Shown: positions 48,151 through 59,868 of the stretch, piece by piece | Layout: every line of letters begins with the position of its first letter | Position numbering within the stretch: the stretch's first letter is position 1 | From: Lindgomyces ingoldianus | Taxonomy: Eukaryota > Ascomycota > Dothideomycetes > Pleosporales > Lindgomycetaceae | DNA: 64,000 nt | Assembly: GCF_010093535.1 (NCBI RefSeq) | Contig: NW_022985217.1 | Span: forward strand, 252,553 to 316,552 | Direction of reading: 5' to 3' | Notes under the pieces: generated by a model | What the model saw: only the letters and a program-made list of their open reading frames with translations | Told to the model about the DNA's origin: nothing | Databases searched by the model: none | Position numbers and translations under genes: made by a program

Positions 48151-51100
48151 TTCTAGATATAGCCTTATGTAAGCATTTTATTAATATATTCTTATAAGGC
48201 CTTTTTTTATACCTTTGTTAGAGGGTAAAGCTTATAAGTTTTTAAATTATAATTTTTTATTAAGTTAATAGCATAATTCTAAGGCTAATGTAGTAGTAGT
48301 TCTTCTAGGTTTTCTAGTATTTTAAACATGTCTTTATAATTTTTATATTTAGCTAAGATGTAACCTTTGTTTTAGGTTTAGATAACACTAATTTATTTTA
48401 CATTTTTATCTACTTTAATTTTTTTATAAAAAACTTCTTTAAGCTTTTTTTTTATTATTCTTATTACCTAAGCTTTTAGCTCTTAGTAGGGAAATTTTTA
48501 AAGTTTCCTTTTCTTAGAGTAGTAACTGCTACCTTATTTTACCTATTTATAGACTAGGCAACAGTTATTATAGCATGCTAACTAGGTTATATGTGCATAG
48601 TTGTTAGAAGTCTTTATAGTTATAGTTTTCTAGTTAATTATAAAGTTATAGGCTCTAAGCTAGTTATAGCCTAGGATTACATTATACTTGCCTTTTAGCT
48701 TAAGTATGTTTATAGACCTCTAGTCTTTTATGTTAGGAGTTTTAAAGTTCTTTTTATAAGTTTCTAAGTTAATCTATCCTCTACTATATTTAATTAATAA
48801 TGTGTTAGTAAGAGTTACTTTAAATAAGTTTTTTTTATATAAAATAGTATACTTTATTTATCTACTTAATCTTTATCTATAGCAGTAAAGGTACATCTGC
48901 TGTCTACAAGGGCTAGTCTAGGCCGCCCTTTATATGTAAAGGTGGTTGTTAGGCTGTGTCCTGCCCCTTGTCTTACTATAATTACTACTACTATATTATG
49001 TTTAACTTTTTTATTAAAAAAAATATAAGTTAATGTCTTATAAATTATTATTAAACTTATTTTTCTTTTTTTTATAAATTTAATGTTTTTAATTATAGTA
49101 GTTAGCTACTTTATATTTATAATCTTTAACTAGGTAATGTAACATTAGATAGTCTTTTTTTCTTACTACTTTTTACTAAAAGTAGTAAAACTAGTAGTTA
49201 TCTTATTCTTTACATGCTGCCTATCTCTCCTGCTTATATAGGGGAGCTGTTTAGCAAGTGTAATAGTTTATAGTTTTGCAGGCTAAGGCTATTCCTTACT
49301 ATAGGCATCTATTATAGTTCTTCTTTTATATAGGCTACTAGCCTGTTCTATGCTTATTATTTTAATGCTTAATGCAATACTGTCACGTGCATTAGTACTA
49401 GAGGTATAGATAATTATTAGGTCTATGTAACATGTTAAAAGAACTCTTCTAGGTCTACTAAAAGTATTTTTATGTTTATACTATTTAAATAGAGTGTTCT
49501 TTTTATTAGTAATTATTAGTGCTATAAGTTTTATTTTTATAAAGTGTGCACTAACTATAGCTTTATTACACTACTAAAGCCTTTCTACTAATTATAAGGC
49601 TTAGAAGTAGTGTCTTAGGCTTCCTAAGTGCTAGCTTTAGAACTTTAAACTTAGCAGGTCTGCTTAGTCTTTCTAGTTTCTAGTCTTAGATTTTTATAAA
49701 AAACTACTATTATTTTTTTTATTTATAATGTTGTATTTAACTTTAGCTATACATTATATAATGTTAAATATAAAGTAGTTGTTGCTAATATTTATCTAGT
49801 AAAGCATAACTATGTAATAACTTAGGTAGTTATGTTATAAACTACATTTCTAGTATTTGCATTTTTAAAACTATTAGAAAAGCTTTTTTACTAAAGTGCT
49901 AAAAGTTTAGTTTTAAAAAAAGAACTATTTTTCTTTTTTATAAATATTTATAATGTATTCTTAGATCTAAGTTTCTTTTTTATATCTCTTAAGAATTATA
50001 AGGTTCTATAATACTATATTAAAGCTACTAAAGTTTTAAATAACTACTTTTTAGTACACTTTAAGATAGTTGTTTAAAAAATAGTTACTTTTATATTACT
50101 AGTAGAGTTTATTGTTTAATTTTTTTAATATTTTCTTATTTATAAGGCTATATTTAGTAGTAATAGCTTTTATTACTATAGTAGTATTTTTATTTTTCTC
50201 TTTCTAAAAGTTTAGGCAGTTTTAGCAGAAATATCTTACTTTTTTATAGTTTAAGTAGGCCTTATTTTTTAGCTACTTTTATTATTTCTTTATTAAAGGC
50301 AGCTTATTATGTCCTAGAACTTAGCTCTTTTTAAAAAAAGAGCTCTATATATACTTTATATAACTAAGGTTTATTAGTTTTTTATTATATTATAAAAGCT
50401 TTTTTTTTTTAAGAATAAATTTTAGTCTTTAGAGAGTTTTTTTATATTTTATTTTTTTTTACACTTTTTATAGCAGTTGTTATAAGTTATTGCTTACATA
50501 ATAAAATTTTTAAAAGTAGTTAGCTTATTACTATGCATAAACTTATCCTTTACTATTTTACTTAGCTTATTATAGAACATGCAGCAGAGAGCTTTCTAGT
50601 CTGTTTATCTATAGATAGCTAGTTGTTCTCTAAAGTGTGCTATGTAATTCTAAACTAAGTTATTTTCTTATTTTATAGTGTTTAGCTTATTAGCTATAAT
50701 TTTTTTTATTTAAGGTTTTATAAATAGCTATTAAGGCTTCTTTAAAGTTTTTAATACTACTAAATATTTTTTTAGTTTTAAAAGTAAGTGCTTTACTATT
50801 TGCCTTAAAGTTTATCTAGTTATCTACATAAAGTTAGAACTAAATTATAAAGGGGCCTTTTAAGTATAGTTTTATCTAGAATATTATTTCTATGTTAGTC
50901 TAAAATGCTTTTTTATTATATTATATATAAAGGTAATATCTTGTAAAAAATAGTTAAAGGTTCTTTAATAATTCTTTAAAAAGCTTTAAAAAGGCTAGTT
51001 TTAAAGTCTTTTTAGCTATAATACTTACTTTTTTTATTAAAATGTTTTAGATTTTTACTAGCTTTACTTATAATTTATATATTTAATAAGCTTAGTTAGT

Positions 51101-51377
51101 AGCTTTTTAGAGGCTTAAAAGTTTTAAAAAGTTCTATAGTTTTATTATTTTTTATTAAAAGTTAGTAATTTTTTACTTAAGTTTTAATAATTTACTAACT
51201 TTATTACTAATCTGCTAGAGTTTTTTAATATTATTCTAGATTAAATTAATCTGTTCTGCTAGAATAGCTTTGCTTTAGGTAGAAACTTCTATAAATCTTA
51301 ATAGCGCAGCGTAGGCTATGTTAGAATCTAAGTTATATTATAAAGTAGCTATACTTTTTAAAGGGGGTAGTGTTTAA

Positions 51378-51443
51378 TGTTATAATCTTTACTTTAGAAA
51401 AGCACTTAGGTCTTCTAATATTCCTAGGGGAAAAGTAGGACAG
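51378..51443 (-). repeat. Element A right LTR (5' LTR), first fragment
   Basis: This 66-bp piece corresponds to the first part of the left LTR (aligning with 40144-40209) and is cut off at 51443 by element B. Its last five bases, gacag, are the target duplication of B. The LTR resumes at 57110. Confidence 0.85.
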
Positions 51444-51761
51444 TGTCACGATTGTGCACGAGTAAGGTTATAGAGCTTCACAGAGGTCTAGTTTAATTAC
51501 TACGTGAGGTATTATAGTAGGTATAAGACGTTGTGTGAGGAACAGGAAGGTTTAGAAAAAAATTAGTAATTAAATACTTAGCTTAAAAGTCTAAGCGCTT
51601 TAAGTATAAATTAAGCTTATTTTAGGTTTAGTTAGTGTTAAAGCAGTTTATGCTTAAGTTTATGTCTATGTTATGTTGTATTTATGTTAGATGTGCACTA
51701 ATAATACTCTAGTACACATCTAATACAGTTATGTCTAGGATCTAGGGAGGATACTGTAACA
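51444..51761 (-). repeat. Element B left LTR (3' LTR), 318 bp
   Basis: Equal in length to the right copy. Its outer (left) third keeps tgtcacgattgtgcacgag where the right copy has A/T substitutions, while its inner end reads gtctaggatctagggag where the right copy keeps gtctgggatctgggg. Confidence 0.88.
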
Positions 51762-54079
51762 GTACCCCCCTTTTTATTAGAAAGGGAATCTTTTACATTA
51801 GTAGTTCTAGCATTAGGTTGTTTTTATTAGGGTATAGGTTTAGTTTAGATAGGTATTAGGTATAGAATTAAGTTACTATAAAGTTCTTTTATAAGGCTTC
51901 TATAAGTTCCTATAATAGTTTATTGTATCTAGTCTATTTTATAAAGTATTTATAAATATGTTTTTTTTATTAAACTAGATCTATTTAACATTTTTTATAA
52001 CATATTTTAGTTTATTATTTATAATAATAGGTTTAGGTAGCAGGTTTAGCTGTCTAAGTAGATAGTTAGATTTAAAGGCTACTTAGCGCAGTAATAATAC
52101 ATAGAACACAGGGTGTATCTTTATGCTGTTAGGTAGGATTAATTAGTAAGCATATAATAAAACTATATAAGCTACTATAAAGAAGCTAAGGTTCTTTTAA
52201 TTAAGTTTCTTTAATTATTAGTTTATTTAGATATTTCTAGTGTCTAGCTAGACCTTCTTACTAGCTGCATACATAAGAGTAGGAGTTTAGAATTAGTTTA
52301 TATACTTTTGTTAAAAAGCTTAAGCCTATGTAAGCTTTTTATAAACATATTTAGATATATTTTAGATTTTATTAATAAGTCTATTTACATCTATTACTTA
52401 TATAAATTAATAAGTTAGTTAAGGGGTATTTATAAGTAGTTTAAATTTTATTTAGGGGTAGTATTTATAGTTTACTAAGAATAGAGATACTTATATTAAT
52501 TTAAATGTTATGTTATTAGCTTTAAACTATGCTATAGCTAACTATTTTACCTAGTTATCTTACTAGTAGTTTATATACACTTATAAGACTTATTTTATTA
52601 TAGTGTTTATGTTCTTAGTCTAGCTGTTAGTCTCTAGGTAAAAAGCTGTAAATAAATAAAAAATAATTTAAAGCTATTTATAGAGTTTATCCTAGAAGGC
52701 TAAGACAAACTGTGTACCTCTATCTAATATAATTATGTTAGGCAGGCTATAGTAAACTTATACATATTAGTAGAATAACTAGGCTATATTAAAGGTAGTT
52801 ATAGAGGAATATAGTATTAAGTGTTAATACTTAGTTAAGTAATTAATAACTACTATAATATTTATATACCTTTTAAATAAAAGTAGGTCTATAATAAAAT
52901 TAATTAATATATTTTTTTAAGCTTATTTAGAGATTAGAAGTAGTTTAAGTAAGCTATTATACCTTTCTTAAGAGGCCTTTACTTTATAGTAAGTATAGCA
53001 ACATAATACATATTAGCGTACAGTATAGAACATGCGGGGCTAGTAGTACTCTCTCTATAGTAGGTTAAGAGTCTTTTCTCTACCTAGGTGTCCTCTAATA
53101 GGTAAGTTATATATAATTTAGAGTAGTTTAATTCTTAGTTTATTAAAATTAAAGATTATAAGTTAGTTATAGTAATATAGCTTACTATTTTAGTTTTTAT
53201 AGTTAGCTAGTGTTACTTTTTTTAACTAACTAGCACTATTTTAAAGTAGGTTTAAAGTTTCTTAGATAAATTTATTATTTAAATACTTATTAGTAATAAT
53301 TTAATTAATTATTTAATTTATTTTATTTAAGTTAAAGTTTAAAAATAGCTTAAGTTAAAGTAAAGTTTAGTATTAAGCCTTTTATACTTTTTTCTAAGTA
53401 AAGACATTTTAGAATTACCTTATAAAAGCATTTAGTTTCTTTTTATCTTAACTAGAATAATAAGTAATCTTAAAATTAAAATAAAATAAGTATTTAAACT
53501 AATAAGCTTATTAGTAGCTAAGTTATTTTATAGTTACAAAGTACTATAAGTTCTTATAGTTAGATAAGACCTATATTAAATGCGCTACACTTTCTAGTTT
53601 AGGTTGCTATTATTTAAAGTAGTGTACTATAGTAAGTAATTTTTTATTATAGATCTTATAATTACTTTCTGCAAAACTTATTTTTTTAAGAAGTATATAA
53701 TAGGCCTAATAGTCCTATCTAGCTTAGTCTAAAAGAGAACTTCTGCTACTATATAGTCTAAGGCATTAGCTTCTACAAGTATTAGTAGTTTAAAGTTAAA
53801 GTAGTAGAGTATTAAAGCTTTAGTAAAAGCTTTCTTTAGCTAGTTAAAAAACTATTAGTAATTTAAATTAAAGTTAAATTAAACCTTTTTTTTAGTAAGT
53901 ATAATTATAAGGCTTACTAGCTGCAAGAAGTTATTAATAAATTATTAGTAAAAGTTAGTAAATTTTATAAAAGCTTAAACATCTTTTATGTCTTTTAGGT
54001 ATTACTAATTTAGCATAGTCTAAACCTTAATAGGGTCTATTTAAATGCTATCTATAAAGATTACATATTCTAAATACAT

Positions 54080-54340
54080 AATCTTTAATTAGTAGAACTT
54101 ACATTTATTTATATTAAATTACAGACCTACTTCTTCTATAGCCTTTAGCACTAGGTGTACATACTGTTTGTGCTTTAAAAGGCTATTACTGTAGATTAGA
54201 ATATTATTAATATACATAGTGTAGAACATGTTTAGGTAGGGTTAGAGTAAGTTGTTTACAAAATGTTAAAAAGTACTAGGTGTGTTAGCTAAGCTAAAGG
54301 GCATTACTAGGTACTTAAATAGTCTATATTAGGTCTAAAA
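54080..54340 (-). pseudogene. Element B reverse transcriptase relic
   Basis: The minus-strand reading shows a gypsy RT palm: LVMPFSLANTPSTF, HFVNNLL, and YINN at 54203-54214 where YIDD is expected. Catalytic Asp-to-Asn changes fit G-to-A on the coding strand. Confidence 0.78.
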
Positions 54341-56786
54341 CACTGTTAGCTACTTATTACTCTTTACTATTTTTAGCTTATTAAAGGCAGTAATAATATC
54401 TAACTTTATAAAATACTTTGCTTTACTTAGTTAGCTTAGAGTTTCTTATAAAAAAAAAATTAAGTATTAGTTTTTAATAGTAACAGTATTTAGTTTTTAG
54501 TAGTTAATATAGAATTAAAGCTTACCTCTAAGTTTCTTTATAAATAGTATAAGTAACACTACTAGTAAGAAGCTAGCTTAAATAAACTTTTTTTTTAAGT
54601 TTTTATTAAAGTATTTTTAAAGCACTTTTAATTTGTTTAGTAATATTCTATATAGTAGCTTATAACTAGGTTGTTTACTAAGCTTAAAAGTTATTTAGTA
54701 ATTATATAAATATTATATTAAAAGCTTATTAAACTTATTTTAAAAAAAGACATATAATAAGTTATAGTAGTCTTAAAGAACTATTATTCTTAAGTTAGTA
54801 TATTTTTAGAGAGCTAAAGCTTAGTCTATATTAGAAATTATAACTGTGTAGATTTTATAATCTAGTTATTAAGCTAGAGTTATAAATAAGGTAGGTTCTA
54901 TATAGTAGATGTCTATCTACTGTTTAAGTCCTAGTTTATGTTTAAATTAAGTAAGTAAAAGTTTCTTAAAGGCTTTCTTTTCTTTAAGTTTAAGTAGTTA
55001 TTAAATTATTTTATATAGCCTATTTTAGTAAAAGGCCTAGCTTATTAGCCTTACTTAAGTAGTTTTTTTTTAAGTTATTAAAAAGTAAGTTTAAAGACCT
55101 TTTATATTAAGTGCTATTTAAGTGTTGTTTAGGTGTAAGCATAAGCATACATCTTAGCATTAGAAAAAGTTAAAGTTTAGAACTTACTCTTAGTAATTAA
55201 AAGCAACTTTATGCTAATACAGCTATAGTTATTCTAGAATTAGGTTATAACATCTTATGTTTATTACATAGAGCTTAATCTACTTTTTATAGTGTTAGTA
55301 AGTAATTATAATAGTTATAGTATAAAAGATAGAACTTTTTTTAAGTTATTTTCTATTAAATCTAGTTAAGTAAATTATTTAGGTAAGTAGTGTTAATTAA
55401 AGATTTAGTTTACATACTAGTTTTTTATTAATATAACTTATGCTATTTATTTCTAAGTTAATAAAAGCTTATATTAAGGCTAATATAGTTTTTTATTATA
55501 AATATATAGAAATATTAACTTAGTACTTTTAGTTATTAGTAAGGAACTTAGCCTATAAGTTAGCAAAAATCTAGTGTTAAATTAGTTCTAAAGGGCAACT
55601 TAGCCTTAAGACAAGCCTTTTTACAGGCTCTTACTGCTATAGCTGTAGCTATGTTAAAAGTAGCAAAAAAAATTAAAGCTTAAATATAAGTTAAAGCCCT
55701 TATAAAAATAAAAATAAAATAGTAAAAATTTTTAATAAATGCTAGCAGCGCTACTTGCGTAGACTTAAAAAAGAGAAATAAAGTAGTTTTAAAAAATATA
55801 ACTATGCTTACTACACTTAAAGTATTAACTTTTTTTTTATAATTTTTACACTTTTTAGAACTAACTAAAGCATAATTTAAATTAATTTTTATTATATTAA
55901 GGTCTTTATTTATAACTGCGCTAGTTTAGGGGTGTATTAAGGCTTATATAGGAAGGAACCTTATGTTATTATTATAGGTAGCAATTAGGTTTACATACAT
56001 GTTAAGGTTGTTTAAAAGGGGTTCTTCTACTATAGCGCGTTATAGTTTAGTTAAGAGGGAGTTATATAAGGCTATAATTAGACCTATCTTATTTAAGCTT
56101 ATATTAGATGTAAGTTAGTAAAACTTAGTAAAGTGTAAAGTAAAGCTTTTTTTTTTTTATTATAAAGTGTTTAAGTAACTTAAAGCTGTTAACTTTTTAT
56201 TTAGGTCTTTATAAGTTACTTATAAAAACACTATAAATTAATCTAAGTTAATAATATCTTTATTTATTAGTAAGTTAATTAAAGCTGTTATGTTATAGTT
56301 AAGTTAAAAGTAAGCATATAGTAACTAGAAGTGTTTAAAAAAAATTAGTCTATATTTCTTTTAAGTTTATATTAGAGCTTATGTAAAAAGAAAAGTAAGT
56401 TTTTTTATTTTTTATTAAATAGTAAAGGATTAAGAAGTTAGTTAGATTTTATTACTAAGTTAAAAAAGTTATAAGTTATAAGTAGTGTTAAGTAGAAAAA
56501 AGTTAAGCTATCTCTAGACTTCTAAGTAAGCTTTAAGGCTAGTAAGTTTTTAGTTTTTACTACTATAATAAAAGTTAAGGTAGAAATAAACTACTTAATA
56601 ACATAAAGCTATTTTTTAAAGTTTTTTTAAAAAGCTTTAAAGCTTATAACATAGTAGCTTTTTTATAAAGTAAGCGCTTTTTAAAAAGCTTTTTAGCTTG
56701 CTTTAATAGCTTAAAGTTATATAAGTACTAAGCTTATTAGATTAAATTTAGAGGCTATTCTTAGCTAAAGTTTTAACACAACATAA

Positions 56787-57104
56787 TGTTATAATTATAC
56801 ATAAGCAAGGTTATAGAGCTTTATAAAGGTCTAGTTTAATTACTATATAAAGTATTATAGTAAGTACAAGATGTTATGTAAGAAATAAAAAAGTTTAAAA
56901 AAAAATTAGTAATTAAATACTTAGCTTAAAAGTCTAAGCGCTTTAAGTGTAAATTAAGCTTGTTCTAGGTTTAGTTAGTATTAAAGTAGTTTATGCTTAA
57001 GTTTATGTCTATGTTGTGTTATGTTTATGTTAGACGTGCACTAATAATACTCTAGTACGCGTCTAATATAGTTATGTCTGGGATCTGGGGAGGATACCGT
57101 GACA
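56787..57104 (-). repeat. Element B right LTR (5' LTR), 318 bp
   Basis: It pairs with 51444-51761 without length change. Its outer (right) end is nearly unmutated (ggatctggggaggataccgt) and its inner (left) end is heavily A/T-converted. Confidence 0.88.
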
Positions 57105-57109
57105 GACAG

Positions 57110-57681
57110 ATAGTAAAGGCTAATCTAGTAGAGTGTACAGTCCTATGTACAGGCTAATCTAGTAGAGTGTACAGTCCTATGTACAGGCTAATAGGCTATT
57201 AGAGAGTAGTAGAGTGACTAGATTATAGTTTACCCTATGTGTAGTAGTAAAAAGGCTAGAGTTAAACAGTCCTTTTAGATAAAGTTAGAAGTATATATAG
57301 TGTAAGATATATAAATAGTATTATAGCTCTTTAGAAAGCTAAATGCTACTTAGTCTATGTAATAAATAAACTAAATATTAAACACACCTTCTAAAAGGTA
57401 GTTTATAGTATAACTATATACATGTTTTAGGGACGCTAAGAGAAGCTATTAGGAGTTTATAAGAGCTTGCTAAGAAGGCTCTTATAGGCTCTTTTAAGCT
57501 CCCTTAAGCTCCCTAAATTCGCGGCCTGTCTCCCTATTAAACAAGACACTCTTCGCCTATTGTAGGCAGCTGCGCTGCCTCCGCGTCCTCCGACTGGTCC
57601 GTAAGCGAGCCCTGTCCCAATCCAGCTAGATTGTGGAGCACTGCTAGTGGAGTTACGCTGGTCCAACCGTAGACCGTAACA
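57110..57681 (-). repeat. Element A right LTR (5' LTR), second fragment
   Basis: This continues the LTR interrupted at 51443. Together the two pieces total 638 bp against 604 bp in the left LTR; the extra 34 bp is a direct duplication at 57117-57150 and 57151-57184. The outer 200 bp (57480-57681) are the least mutated copy of this LTR, with G+C near normal. Confidence 0.87.
57117..57184. repeat. 34-bp tandem duplication in element A LTR
   Basis: Two identical adjacent 34-bp units beginning aggctaatctagtag are present. The left LTR holds a single, less mutated copy. The duplication exactly accounts for the length difference between the two LTRs. Confidence 0.9.
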
Positions 57682-57889
57682 ATATATAGTGTTCTAGAAA
57701 CTACTTTTTTTTCTTACAGTAGTAGCTTACTTTTTTAGTATGTGTATATAGGCTACTATTATAATAACTTTATAACTAATAATAGCTAAATGCTTTATAC
57801 ACTTAGTAATACCTCTTAATTAGCTTTAAAACCTTATATAGTAACTATACTAGTAGTGTGTAAGCCTTTAAGATAGCTACTATTATTAA

Positions 57890-58789
57890 TGTAACAGCAC
57901 AGGCAAGACAATAGGTCTAAATGCAGTAGGAATTCACTTAGAGGCATATAAAAGTGCGTGGGGACTTAGAACCTAGGAATTGCTATTAACACCTATAGGC
58001 CTTGTACAAAGGATATTAGAAAACTACTAAGCTAGCTAAGAGGAGAGGTGCGACTAAATACATGAAGGAATAGGGGTACAGTAGGAGGCAGGGCAGAGTT
58101 GAGGCCAGGTTAAGTCAGGGTTGGAGCTGATACAGGGACCCTTTAGATAGGTTTTAGGCGACCTAAGATGGAACGATTTATAAGAATTGTTACAAGTTAG
58201 GCATTAGCAGTTATCTCTAATCTTAATAAGTTATTAGTAGTCTCTAAGTTTTTACCTTAGTGTATTCTTTATAACTTTTCTAAAAGTAATTTTAATTGCA
58301 GGGGATAGAAAGTTCTAAACTTAAAGGCTTTAGTTAATAAAAAGTCTCTAGAATCCTATTTATAGACTAAATAGTTTAATATAACAGTGTGTAAGTATTA
58401 CAACCTAAACTAAATTAGACGCGTCTTAGGCTTAGACATAGTTAAGTAAATAATTAGTATAATATTATTAATAAAGCTGTTACTAGTAAAAGTAAGTTTT
58501 CTAATATAATGTAACAGCACAGGCAAGACAATAGGCCTAAATGCAGTAGAAATCCACTTAGAGGCATATAAGAGTGCGTAGGGACTTAATAACCTAGGAA
58601 TTCTATTAACATCTATAGGCCTTGTACAAAGGATATTAGAAAACTACTAAGCTAGCTACAGGGGCAAGGTGCGACTAAATACATAAGGGAATAGGGGTAA
58701 CAGCAGGGGTTGGGGCCAGGTCGGGGTCGGGGCCGATACGGGGGCCTTCTAGGCCATCCTCGATGGAACGATTTATAAGGATCGTTACA
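57890..58789. mobile_element. Element D: TRIM-like miniature LTR element
   Basis: Direct repeats at 57890-58194 (305 bp) and 58510-58789 (280 bp) begin TGTAACAGCACAGGC and end GTTACA, so each repeat has a 6-bp inverted terminus as LTRs do. Only 315 bp lie between them, too little for protein coding, which suggests a terminal-repeat retrotransposon in miniature. The repeats differ by small indels and transitions, and the right copy is more GC-rich at its outer end. I could not match a target duplication, so two independent solo insertions remain possible. Confidence 0.6.
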
Positions 58790-59060
58790 GCTACTAGTTG
58801 TAAGTGTAAGAGGTGTTTTAGCGCAGCTAGTTATATAGTAACTAATAATTAAGGCTATTTAACTCTAGAAGAACTAGCTATAGTAGTAAGTAGTAAGTAG
58901 TAAGCTTTTAAACCTCATTGCTTTTATTACTAAAAAGAATTAGTTATTTTATAGTTAATTAGACTTTAATTTTATATCTCTAAAGACCTATAATCTTAGC
59001 TGTTTTAACTAGAGTATAGTGTACTTTAATTAAATTGTACTACTTATACAGATTACGTAA

Positions 59061-59868
59061 GCTGTAACAGTTACAATACGTACACCTACCTCTCCTCCTC
59101 CCTGTTGTACAAACGTACCCAAAATCTCACCTGTACAGGCCTCAAAATCGCCCAATCGTACAGTACTACGCCTTGTTGGAAGCCCTGGGTACGACTTCAC
59201 CACGTGCGAGTGGAGACATTGATACCCGGAGTAATATTGCCGAAGTTTCTGGAAATTTTGTACAACTTCACCCGCGGAATCCCATACCTGATGTCGTTGG
59301 ATATCCTGTTGAGCATTTCGTGCATGTGTCCTAAAACTTAAGGCGCAGATGTCGACTAGGCTCCTCGCAATTCAACTACATAATTCAACACAATCTCGTT
59401 GAACAGCTTCTATCCCCTGTGAGAATGTCCCCATGGTTCAACGATTTCTCTCGAGTTTTTTTGTGAGGTGTCTTGGTATCCAAGGCCCGCACTTATTTCC
59501 CCATGGCGCTGAAAGTTAAATACTAACGCGAGTATCTTTACCTTGAGGATGTTGTCTTTGTCTAGCGCATTTGATCGAATTTGTCTATCGTGAGTATAAA
59601 TATCTGCCAGAAGACCATGATTTTGAAGATCAAGGGTTGGATACTAAACACCTCGCATGAGGGTCATGCATAAATATGATCTCAAACTAGATCCTAAACT
59701 GCTCTCAATACCGGCTTTTCCCGGTAGAAGAGTCAAAAAGTGTATTATTCAATTCAACCAAGTAGAAATTTTCAGACTGGTGTATTGCGATTAGGGTAAA
59801 ACTGGAAGGCATTCAATGACGTTACACACTAAATGTAAATCTAATGCTCCTGACATGGAACTGACGAT
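59061..59868. other. Right edge of the AT island and 3' flank of the MBOAT gene
   Basis: Composition returns to normal at about 59070. Between 59070 and 59260 the palindrome GTAC recurs many times, including a 12-mer also found at the left edge. The 78-codon open frame at 59105-59341 shows nothing recognisable. The part next to 59869 is the likely 3' UTR of the acyltransferase gene. Confidence 0.45.

Larger units (their letters stand above)
51444..57104 (-). mobile_element. Element B: degraded Ty3/gypsy retrotransposon inside element A's 5' LTR
   Basis: It is 5661 bp with 318-bp LTRs beginning TGTCAC (or TGTTAT) and ending GTAACA/GTGACA, flanked by gacag on both sides (51439-51443 and 57105-57109). 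A polypurine tract, AAAAAGGGGGG on the minus strand, abuts the left LTR at 51762-51775, so transcription is on the minus strand. Reverse transcriptase is readable near 54190-54320 (LVMPFSLANTPSTF, then YINNILIYSNSLLKHKQYVH, from YIDD). Gag should lie to its right and RNase H and integrase to its left, but they are too decayed for me to delimit. Confidence 0.85.
40144..57681 (-). mobile_element. Element A: degraded Ty3/gypsy LTR retrotransposon, host of two nested insertions
   Basis: The LTRs begin TGTTA and end TAACA, and the element is flanked by atata on both sides (40139-40143 and 57682-57686), a 5-bp target duplication. Transcription would run on the minus strand, so the right LTR is the 5' LTR. 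On the minus strand I read a gag-type CCHC zinc knuckle relic near 50216-50263, reverse transcriptase with YLDN (from YxDD) at 47780-47791, RNase H (YTDASLGAS) at 47312-47338, and integrase at 46445-46640 continuing at 42341-42130. A purine-rich tract adjoins the left LTR (40748-40770, minus strand), as expected for the polypurine tract. Stops and changed catalytic residues make it non-functional. Without elements B and C it is about 7.8 kb. Confidence 0.85.
39060..59060. repeat. AT-rich, RIP-degraded retrotransposon island
   Basis: About 20 kb with very high A+T, no intact host gene and frequent stop codons, bounded on both sides by normal sequence. Comparing its internal repeat copies shows nearly only C-to-T and G-to-A differences, the pattern of RIP known from Pezizomycotina. 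Most of it is one nested set of LTR retrotransposons (elements A, B and C) plus a miniature element (D). The margins 39060-40143 and 57682-57889 plus 58790-59060 are equally AT-rich, but I could not identify their origin. Confidence 0.85.

Noticed and set aside
57457..57666. 69-codon minus-strand frame with near-normal GC inside the island
   Set aside because: It lies wholly in the least mutated end of element A's LTR, so its composition reflects escape from RIP rather than a host gene.
59105..59341. 78-codon frame at the right edge of the island
   Set aside because: No recognisable product, and it overlaps the GTAC-rich border sequence.
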